Of a stretch of DNA of 5,086 nt, positions 1 to 4,961 are shown piece after piece; positions within the stretch are counted from its first letter, which is position 1; each line of letters opens with the position of its first letter. The DNA lies in NCBI GenBank assembly GCA_021158375.1, contig JAGGUS010000265.1:1-5086 (forward strand). Reading direction: 5' to 3'. The notes beneath the pieces were generated by a model, which was given only the letters and a program-made list of their open reading frames with translations, was not told the DNA's origin and did not search any database. Source of the DNA: Thermoprotei archaeon (lineage in GTDB: Archaea > Thermoproteota > Thermoprotei > QMSL01 > B3-G16). A program made the position numbers and the translations under genes.

Positions 1-1045
1 ATACACGTTTATGCCGTAAATATGGTGCCATATAGAGTACTTCGCCTAAATAACCCGCCCCTGCAGGAATCCCTTCAGCATTTAAAGCGCGAGCAAATTC
101 TACATTATTTACTCCTAGTACTTTCACGTCTATTCGTATTGGGTAAAGCCAGAAAGAGTGCTTTCTATCTTTAGTGGACTTAGGTAAGTGTAATCCGTCG
201 AGATCGCTTAATTCCTTTGTAATTTTCTCGCCGATTTCCCGCCTCCTCTGAACTACCCACTTTACTTTCCTCAACTGTGCTAATGCGATAGCGCCTTGTA
301 ATTCGGTCATTCTATAATTAAGCCCGAACATTAAGTAATTCCTAGCAGTAGCCCCAGCCTCTCTTAACCATCCTTTATCCATAAATAGCTTTGCCCTTTT
401 TGCTAATTCCTCATCATTTGTAATGACTATGCCGCCCTCTCCCGCAGTCATATGTTTCGACATTTGAAGGCTGAAACATCCCATATGGCCTATAGTTCCA
501 ACGAGCTTACCCTTATATTCAGCAAGATATGCTTGGCAGCAGTCCTCAATTACGTATAGGCCGTACTTCTCTGCTAATTCCATTATGGGATCCATATCAC
601 ATGGGAAGCCGAATTGATGAACTGGAATTATGATTTTAGTCTTCTCTGTAATCCTCCTCTCAACATCACTTGGATCAAGCGTATAGTCATCTTCATTTAT
701 ATCAGCAAAGATAGGAATACAATTTTGAGCTAGAATAGGCAATATAGTACCCATGTCAGTAATAGGCGTTGTGATCACCTCGGAACATGGATCCGGATTT
801 ATTGAACCGATGGCTATATGGATTGATGCCGTCCCAGAAGTGCAGGCTATAGCATATTCCACTCCATAGAACTTAGCAAATTCCTTTTCAAAACTACTTA
901 CCTTTGTACCAGACCATCTGAATAACTGTCCAGATTTTATTACATCCTTGATTTCCTCAAGTTCTTCATTACCTATAGGTCTTCGGATCTTCAATGGTTC
1001 TTTCCTAACAGGTTTACCACCATAAATAGCTGGTTTCTCAACCAC
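1..1045 (-). CDS. DegT/DnrJ/EryC1/StrS-family PLP-dependent aminotransferase, 3' end cut by window edge
   Basis: This is a fold-type I PLP aminotransferase of the family that transfers an amino group, usually from glutamate or glutamine, to a keto-sugar or keto-cyclitol. I translated 348 residues from the GTG at 1045. An early segment (about 42-47, FRWSGT) is followed by the TSGTAS phosphate/cofactor-binding loop at about 69-74. VIEDCCQA (165-172) contains D168, expected to contact the PLP pyridine nitrogen. FSLQMSKHMTAGEGG (191-205) carries K197, the expected Schiff-base lysine. RNYLMFGLNYRMTELQGAI (235-252) is the usual family block. Family members are commonly about 370-430 residues, so only the C-terminal end is missing. 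The GTG is chosen because no ATG, GTG or TTG lies upstream in frame before a stop, and GGTGAGG ends two bases before it. The late segment around GYLGEVLYMAPYL resembles members acting on cyclitols or sugars, but the substrate is not determinable. Family call is sure; specificity is open. Confidence 0.93.
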   Translation of the reverse strand, partial: MVEKPAIYGGKPVRKEPLKIRRPIGNEELEEIKDVIKSGQLFRWSGTKVSSFEKEFAKFYGVEYAIACTSGTASIHIAIGSINPDPCSEVITTPITDMGTILPILAQNCIPIFADINEDDYTLDPSDVERRITEKTKIIIPVHQFGFPCDMDPIMELAEKYGLYVIEDCCQAYLAEYKGKLVGTIGHMGCFSLQMSKHMTAGEGGIVITNDEELAKRAKLFMDKGWLREAGATARNYLMFGLNYRMTELQGAIALAQLRKVKWVVQRRREIGEKITKELSDLDGLHLPKSTKDRKHSFWLYPIRIDVKVLGVNNVEFARALNAEGIPAGAGYLGEVLYMAPYLRHKRV

Positions 1046-1047
1046 AA

Positions 1048-1054
1048 CCTCACC
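1048..1054 (-). promoter_or_regulatory. Shine-Dalgarno of the aminotransferase
   Basis: GGTGAGG on the minus strand matches most of the archaeal SD consensus GGTGATC and lies just before the GTG start at 1045. The core GGTGA is four bases from the start codon, nearly the same register as at the other two starts in the window. This supports GTG initiation on a leadered mRNA. Confidence 0.65.
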
Positions 1055-1076
1055 AATATATCCTAGACGAAAATAA

Positions 1077-1092
1077 GATAAATAACTTTAAG
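1077..1092 (-). promoter_or_regulatory. Putative TATA/BRE promoter of the aminotransferase
   Basis: On the minus strand TTATTTATC (1085 down to 1077) is preceded by a purine-rich CTTAAAG that could be the BRE. The TATA centre is about 35 nt upstream of the GTG. Initiation about 25 nt downstream of it would give a short leader containing the SD. The box is inferred from sequence and spacing only. Confidence 0.45.
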
Positions 1093-1128
1093 GAACTAAA
1101 CCTATAGTCATTAAGAATTCCGTGGGTG

Positions 1129-1138
1129 TTTATTTTAA
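1129..1138 (+). promoter_or_regulatory. Putative TATA box of the C/D box sRNA
   Basis: TTTATTTTAA on the plus strand is centred near 1133. Archaeal transcription starts about 25 nt downstream of the TATA centre, which predicts a 5' end near 1159, four bases before the C box at 1163. That short 5' tail is normal for archaeal C/D sRNAs, so the spacing independently supports both the promoter and the RNA. It is divergent from the aminotransferase promoter about 45 bases away. Confidence 0.5.
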
Positions 1139-1158
1139 GATGAACTAAGACATTATTA

Positions 1159-1214
1159 GAACATGATGAACTGATGGCTGGCTGATGGTGATGAATCCGC
1201 TGTTGGCTGATATC
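1159..1214 (+). ncRNA. Archaeal C/D box sRNA (2'-O-methylation guide) with two 12-nt guides
   Basis: The plus strand carries a full double-guide architecture. The C box ATGATGA (1163-1169) fits RUGAUGA. It is followed by a 12-nt guide (1170-1181, ACTGATGGCTGG), D' box CTGA (1182-1185), a 2-nt spacer, C' box GTGATGA (1188-1194, also a perfect RUGAUGA), a second 12-nt guide (1195-1206, ATCCGCTGTTGG) and D box CTGA (1207-1210). Such RNAs assemble with L7Ae, Nop5 and fibrillarin, which methylates the target nucleotide paired to the fifth guide base upstream of D or D'. C to D spans 48 nt, within the usual archaeal size. Ends are estimated. The terminal stem is weak: only G1159-C1214 and A1160-T1213 pair, outside two mismatches. 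The D'-C' spacer is on the short side. The gene is antisense to its neighbours' direction and meets the hydrolase gene tail to tail. Confidence 0.87.
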
Positions 1215-1224
1215 AAAGTAAGGT

Positions 1225-1255
1225 AAAAATTAATGAATTAAGAGATTAAAGAAAA
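1225..1255 (-). terminator. T-rich archaeal-type terminator after the nitrilase gene
   Basis: Immediately after the TAA stop (1256-1258) the minus strand reads TTTTCTTT (1248-1255) and then, after an AT-rich stretch, TTTTT (1225-1229). Oligo-T tracts without a strong hairpin are the usual archaeal intrinsic termination signal. The last T tract ends about 10 bases from the predicted 3' end of the opposing sRNA, so termination here would keep the hydrolase mRNA from running antisense through the sRNA. Confidence 0.5.
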
Positions 1256-2242
1256 TTAAATATCTTCTTTTCTATATTGTGGTCTAGTTCCATGTGCAGC
1301 CTTTTGTGGCGGTGGTTGCTCTCCTCTATGAATGTATTCGTATGCCCTTCTATGCCTTTCTATGTACTCTTGGAATGATTCGAAGCCGAATTCTTTCTTT
1401 AATTCCTCGATGCTTATGCTCTCATCTATGGGTTCTACTATAAAGACGTCATCTCCTTCGTTTGCATAAGACTTTATTTTGACGCGATCTCCGTACTTTT
1501 TGAGTATTTTATCGGGTATGCTGTAATTGAAATCGTAATGGCATACTACGTAGTCTAGGTTTATATCGTGATATATTACGTTTACAAACCAATCCGTTTC
1601 GGCTATTATTCTTCCACATGGATCTATAATTCTAGACTTATTCGTGCGTACGGAGGACACTACGTAATATTTATTGATGCAGGCATATGCCTGTAATGGA
1701 AAACCACCGTCATAAGCTGAGACCCAGAATACAACCCTAGCGCCTCTCCTAGCCAGTTCACTCCATCCTTCAGGGAAGCATATGTCGAAGCATATTTGGA
1801 TGCCTATTTTTCCGAAATCTAGGTCAAATACGGGATAATCTTTACCTGGAGTGACCCCTCCTTCGAATTCGGTATAATCAGGAGTACTTGTTACTGGATG
1901 GACCTTATCGTAAATTCCAACTATATCACCGTCTCTACCAATTACGATAGCGGAGTTCCATATTTTTCCATCGTGCTTAGTTGTTATTGGACAGATTATG
2001 TAGCAATTCCCTTCTCTAGCCTTCTTTGAAAATAATTCTGTTGTTGGTCCGGGGACGGGTTCAGCAAGTTCACGTTTAGGTTTCCTTATACTAAAAGTAG
2101 TAAATGCTTCTGGAAGACATATGAGATCTGGCTTAAAGCGAAGGGCATAATCTACTAGTTTTAGGGCATATTTTCGGTTTTCCTCAACAGTGCTGAAGCC
2201 TCTTGATGCTAAACATACAGTAGCGATACGTGCCTTACCCAA
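1256..2242 (-). CDS. Carbon-nitrogen hydrolase (nitrilase superfamily amidohydrolase)
   Basis: A 328-residue cytosolic thiol hydrolase of the nitrilase fold, expected to cleave a non-peptide C-N bond (amide, carbamoyl or nitrile). The catalytic residues are visible. E45 lies in LPEAF (43-47), K113 in YDKVHP (111-116), and C151 in IGIQICFDICFPE (146-158), the classic nucleophile elbow. E125 or E127 before GVTPG is a candidate for the second conserved glutamate. The core fold ends near residue 235. Beyond it is an extension with YGDRVKIKSY (250-259), a charged helical part (273-304) and a Pro/Gln/Lys-rich tail ending RKEDI. The start is the TTG at 2242, preceded by GGGGATCC; there is no signal peptide. 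It lies 60 bases downstream of the ABC exporter gene and has its own TATA-like box. I cannot assign it to amidase, ureidopropionase or carbamoylase type; the substrate is unknown. Confidence 0.92.
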   Translation of the reverse strand: MGKARIATVCLASRGFSTVEENRKYALKLVDYALRFKPDLICLPEAFTTFSIRKPKRELAEPVPGPTTELFSKKAREGNCYIICPITTKHDGKIWNSAIVIGRDGDIVGIYDKVHPVTSTPDYTEFEGGVTPGKDYPVFDLDFGKIGIQICFDICFPEGWSELARRGARVVFWVSAYDGGFPLQAYACINKYYVVSSVRTNKSRIIDPCGRIIAETDWFVNVIYHDINLDYVVCHYDFNYSIPDKILKKYGDRVKIKSYANEGDDVFIVEPIDESISIEELKKEFGFESFQEYIERHRRAYEYIHRGEQPPPQKAAHGTRPQYRKEDI

Positions 2243-2244
2243 TA

Positions 2245-2252
2245 GGATCCCC
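2245..2252 (-). promoter_or_regulatory. Shine-Dalgarno deciding the TTG start of the nitrilase gene
   Basis: GGGGATCC on the minus strand differs by one base from the archaeal SD GGTGATCC and is followed after two bases by TTG GGT AAG. This register supports TTG 2242 as the start. It also keeps the beta-strand ARIATVCLAS that opens the nitrilase fold. Confidence 0.65.
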
Positions 2253-2272
2253 GCTATATTAGAGGCTAAATC

Positions 2273-2286
2273 TACTATAAATAGTA
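2273..2286 (-). promoter_or_regulatory. Putative TATA box inside a perfect inverted repeat, nitrilase promoter
   Basis: The minus strand has TTTATA (2281 down to 2276), centred about 36 nt upstream of the TTG start. This nearly matches the spacing at the aminotransferase gene. The box lies in a perfect 6-bp inverted repeat, TACTAT-AA-ATAGTA on the plus strand. It suggests the hydrolase gene can be transcribed independently of the exporter upstream. The symmetry could be a regulator site covering the TATA box or simply AT-rich coincidence. Confidence 0.45.
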
Positions 2287-2302
2287 ATATCGCTTAGAGA
2301 TT

Positions 2303-4600
2303 TCATGGAAATTCCCATGGACTTTCTATTTCTGCTGCAAGCGATAAGAGCCCTATCCTCATATTTCGATCTAAGTTCTCCAGTTTAACTTCATATATTG
2401 AGTTTGGAGTTGAAATGGTTATCTTATCGCCGTAGGCCGCTATTGCATTTATTGGGACTACTTCTTTTCGTAGGGTTCCATGCTCATCTTCAAGTACTAC
2501 TAGTACTGCCATGCTCCTCCTACGGCCAATAGGCAACATCTTTAAGATTCTTCTAACGTTTATTATGTTGTACTCCTTCACAAGGTAGCTCTTTAAGGCG
2601 TTTTTGCTTTTTTCGTCTAGCTTATCATAATCCTCAATTATACCAAGTTCTTTACCATTACTGCTATAGAGTATGACCATCTTTGGGTAAGATATTGGGA
2701 ATGGTAATTTAGCTTTGACTTTCCTTAACGTGTATCCATCTGCTACGTGTACGTGAAGCCATGTGCCGTCGTATTCTAATGATATGGAGGTAGGATCGAT
2801 TATATTTACGATATTTTCTATATCTACGGAAGGACGTTCTCTTAATAAACCCCTTGCCTCATTTATTATGACACCATTGCGTATCTCTATTATTCTATTG
2901 ACGTAGTTTGTTAGGCTGGGTCTATGAGAAATTAATATTAAGGTGGATTGAGGCAAATAGCTTAATATGTTTCTCATTATATCGGCTTCTAGGTCGAATG
3001 CTACGTTTGAAGTTGATTCATCTAATATTAGCACACGTGGTCTCTTAATTAGTGCTCTAGCTATGCATACCATTTGCTTCTGACCACCAGAGAGCCTTCT
3101 TCCAGCCTCGCCTACATCAGTATCATAAGCTAATGGTAGTTCCATTATGAAATCGTGGGCATGGCTCATCTTCGACGCTATTATAACATCGATGGGTTTA
3201 GCACCTTTTACACCATAAGTTATATTTAATGCGATAGTGCCTGAAAGCAGAAGTGGTTCTTGAGTGACCATGACTACCTGTCTTCTTAAAGAGTCAAACT
3301 TTATTTTACGCAAATCAACTCCATCATAGAGTATCCTACCCTTGTTAGGATCATAAAGTCTGGTGAGGAGTCTGGCTAAGGTCGTTTTGCCCGATCCATT
3401 GGGACCTACTAAGCCTACTACTTCACCTGGTCTTACCTCTAGGGAAATACCTTTAAGGACTGGCTTATCGGTGTAGGCGAAGTATACATCTTCCACTTTA
3501 ATATGGCCCTTTATCTCTACATCGACAGCATCAGGTGCTTCAGTTACCGATGGCTTGACACTTAAGATTTCTAGTAGCTTTTCGTAAGCCGTTTCAGCTT
3601 GAGTATATTGAGTCATCAAACCGCTTAATGCCTGTATTGGGCCGTATACACGCCATATGTAACCTAAAAAGGCCATTATGGTACCTACTGTTGCCTCGCC
3701 ACGCAGCACCATGAGACCGCCAATAAACATTATTAATGTTGATGTCAATGTCATGGCAAATCCCATGGCGGGGAAATATTTTATGCTTATTTTAGTGAGC
3801 TCTATATTTGCGTTGTATATGTCCTTCGCATAACGACCAAAGCGCTTAATTTCAGTGCGCTCCATACCAAGGACTTTTACTAGAATTATTGAGGATAGTA
3901 CGGAGGTTAAGTAAGATGTAAAGTTAGATATTACTTTCCACATCCTCAGAAATGCAAATCGTGCTTCTCTTCGATAAGCCCAAGTACCAATTAGTATTAC
4001 AGGAATTGGGGAGAGAGCTGCTAGAGCCAATTTGAAGTTTATAGCGAATACTATTATTAAGGTGCCGCTTAGCATCAAGGTATTTATTATTAGCGACTGA
4101 AGACCGCCTACGAGGAAGGAGTGAATTTGCCTTACATAGCTAAAGACTCTAGAGATTATATCTCCTGTTTGACTTTTAGTATAGAAATCTAAACCCAAAG
4201 ACATTACATGTCGGTATAAACGCTCTCGGAGGTCTAGGACTACTCTATTATTGAGTATCGCCATGACATAACTTCTCACAGCAGAAATTATGGTATTGAC
4301 TATATGAAGGCATATCAGAAGCGCTACTAGATAAATTAGGAGCTGAAAATTGCTTCTAGGTATCAATACCTTATCTGTTATCTCTTTACTTATATAGGGC
4401 GGTAAAAGTCCTATTGCAGTAGAGATTAAGGAGAGTATAAGACCTACGATAAAGAACTTTAAATGAGGTCTTAATAAACCTAGTAGCTTAAATAATCTAA
4501 ACCTAGCCCTACCCTTTTCATCCCTAGTTATTACAGGAAATGGAGGTCTTTCCCTATCTGGATGTGGAGCTCCAGGAGGAGGGGGGCCGCCTCTTTCCAC
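2303..4600 (-). CDS. ABC exporter half-transporter with C-terminal DUF1854 domain
   Basis: A membrane ATPase with six TM segments fused to one nucleotide-binding domain, so it should work as a dimer. Numbering is from GTG 4600 (765 residues). A Pro-rich cytosolic N-terminus (1-25) precedes TM helices near 47-68, 86-112, 166-185, 187-207, 279-300 and 303-325. The NBD has A-loop Y376, Walker A GPNGSGKT (399-406), Q-loop Q447, the exporter motif TDVGE followed by LSGGQ (503-507), Walker B VLILDE ending at E528, and H-loop H559. The D-loop reads SNVAFD: A534 replaces the conserved Asp. Residues from about 595 to 765 match DUF1854, a domain of unknown role found on ABC proteins and associated in bacteria with cyanophycin metabolism. 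TTG 4612 would add four residues, but a GGTGAT SD covers it, so GTG 4600 is preferred. The next gene downstream is a C-N hydrolase. The exported substrate is unknown. Confidence 0.93.
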   Translation of the reverse strand: MERGGPPPPGAPHPDRERPPFPVITRDEKGRARFRLFKLLGLLRPHLKFFIVGLILSLISTAIGLLPPYISKEITDKVLIPRSNFQLLIYLVALLICLHIVNTIISAVRSYVMAILNNRVVLDLRERLYRHVMSLGLDFYTKSQTGDIISRVFSYVRQIHSFLVGGLQSLIINTLMLSGTLIIVFAINFKLALAALSPIPVILIGTWAYRREARFAFLRMWKVISNFTSYLTSVLSSIILVKVLGMERTEIKRFGRYAKDIYNANIELTKISIKYFPAMGFAMTLTSTLIMFIGGLMVLRGEATVGTIMAFLGYIWRVYGPIQALSGLMTQYTQAETAYEKLLEILSVKPSVTEAPDAVDVEIKGHIKVEDVYFAYTDKPVLKGISLEVRPGEVVGLVGPNGSGKTTLARLLTRLYDPNKGRILYDGVDLRKIKFDSLRRQVVMVTQEPLLLSGTIALNITYGVKGAKPIDVIIASKMSHAHDFIMELPLAYDTDVGEAGRRLSGGQKQMVCIARALIKRPRVLILDESTSNVAFDLEADIMRNILSYLPQSTLILISHRPSLTNYVNRIIEIRNGVIINEARGLLRERPSVDIENIVNIIDPTSISLEYDGTWLHVHVADGYTLRKVKAKLPFPISYPKMVILYSSNGKELGIIEDYDKLDEKSKNALKSYLVKEYNIINVRRILKMLPIGRRRSMAVLVVLEDEHGTLRKEVVPINAIAAYGDKITISTPNSIYEVKLENLDRNMRIGLLSLAAEIESPWEFP

Positions 4601-4603
4601 GTT

Positions 4604-4610
4604 AATCACC
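4604..4610 (-). promoter_or_regulatory. Shine-Dalgarno that moves the ABC exporter start to GTG 4600
   Basis: GGTGATT on the minus strand matches six of seven bases of the archaeal SD GGTGATC. It ends three bases before GTG 4600, essentially the spacing seen at the other two starts here. The upstream in-frame TTG (4612-4610) and GTG (4609-4607) overlap this SD and lack one of their own. Confidence 0.7.
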
Positions 4611-4625
4611 AATTTCTCGTCTAGC

Positions 4626-4670
4626 TATTAAATAGATCTGATTTGAATATAGTTAGAGAATAGATATAAG
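4626..4670 (-). promoter_or_regulatory. Candidate promoter region of the ABC exporter
   Basis: Two TATA-like boxes are present on the minus strand: TATTTAATA (4634 down to 4626), about 30 nt from the GTG, and CTTATATC (4670 down to 4663), about 66 nt from it. The nearer one would place the RNA start on or inside the SD. The farther one would give a leader of roughly 40 nt and is more compatible with SD-led translation. The choice cannot be made from sequence alone. Confidence 0.35.
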
Positions 4671-4714
4671 TATTACGTAAGTACTTAACGAACATGAGAG
4701 GCAGAAAGGCTAGA

Positions 4715-4870
4715 TTATAACTTGAGGAGAATCCTTGTTTTGCCCATTAATACCCCATCTAAAACCATGATCTCCTTATGAACTATCCTGTAACTATTTA
4801 TTCTTAGGGCAGCCTCAACACCATGTTTTAAGTCTATCCAATACGGTGACCAGTATGGTGACCAGAGCGG
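4715..4870 (-). pseudogene. Possible decayed phospholipase D-like (HKD) gene remnant
   Basis: Between a TGA (4873-4871) and a TAA (4717-4715) there are 51 open codons with no usable start codon before the 35th. The 31st to 39th residues read HKEIMVLDG, preceded by HGVEAALRINSYRIV. Phospholipase D-superfamily proteins have HxKx4D followed by a GS motif six residues later, with similar flanks (GVEVRI, IMVIDG). Here the catalytic Lys position holds Glu (H-K-E instead of H-x-K), and the spacing to the following Gly is short by two with no Ser, so the motif is broken. The neighbouring frame upstream (about 4860-4910) is open and reads PPVTILTFMT, which could be the same gene before a frameshift. 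This is my reading of a short degenerate stretch; chance resemblance is possible. Confidence 0.33.
4845..4868. repeat. 12-bp tandem duplication, GGTGACCAGnnn x2
   Basis: GGTGACCAGTAT (4845-4856) is directly followed by GGTGACCAGAGC (4857-4868), identical in the first nine bases. On the minus strand it encodes a repeated WSPY in the PLD-like remnant. GGTGACC is itself nearly palindromic. A slippage duplication in a decaying gene is the simplest explanation. Confidence 0.6.
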
Positions 4871-4961
4871 TCATGAAGGTTAATATAGTAACGGGAGGAG
4901 AGTCAGTTGCTTAGCTGAAATTCATAGGCTTCTCAACGGCACAGCGCGCTTTAATTAAGAG

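Larger units (their letters stand above)
4613..4961. other. 349-base region without an intact gene
   Basis: The left part (4613-4714) is AT-rich and holds the exporter promoter candidates. The middle (4715-4870) holds the start-less, PLD-like remnant and the 12-bp tandem duplication. The right part (4871-4961) contains only short frames broken by stops on both strands. I see no tRNA, C/D box set or CRISPR-type repeat here. A decayed gene explains the region better than a dedicated regulatory region does. Confidence 0.5.

Noticed and set aside
1139..1172. Direct repeat GATGAACT at 1139-1146 and 1165-1172, suggesting a second C box upstream of the sRNA.
   Set aside because: The first copy has no D box at guide distance, and it lies between the putative TATA box and the predicted RNA start. 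An 8-bp repeat is easily chance.
1180..1211. GGCTGAT repeated at 1180-1186 and 1205-1211, looking like a small direct repeat array.
   Set aside because: It is explained by the two D boxes (CTGA) and guides that both end in GG. The 25-nt spacing is the normal internal symmetry of a double-guide C/D sRNA.
2304..2325. Imperfect dyad CATGG...CCATG at the 3' end of the exporter gene as a terminator hairpin.
   Set aside because: The arms are only 5 bp, lie in the coding sequence and have no T tract behind them; archaeal terminators do not rely on such hairpins.
4571..4592. Purine-rich plus-strand run AGGAGGAGGGGGG as an SD or slippery site.
   Set aside because: It is the complement of the Pro/Gly-rich codons at the exporter N-terminus; no plus-strand gene follows it.
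4691..4717. Tiny plus-strand frame starting ATGAGAGGC as a small protein.
   Set aside because: It has only eight codons, no SD, and nothing beyond chance expectation.
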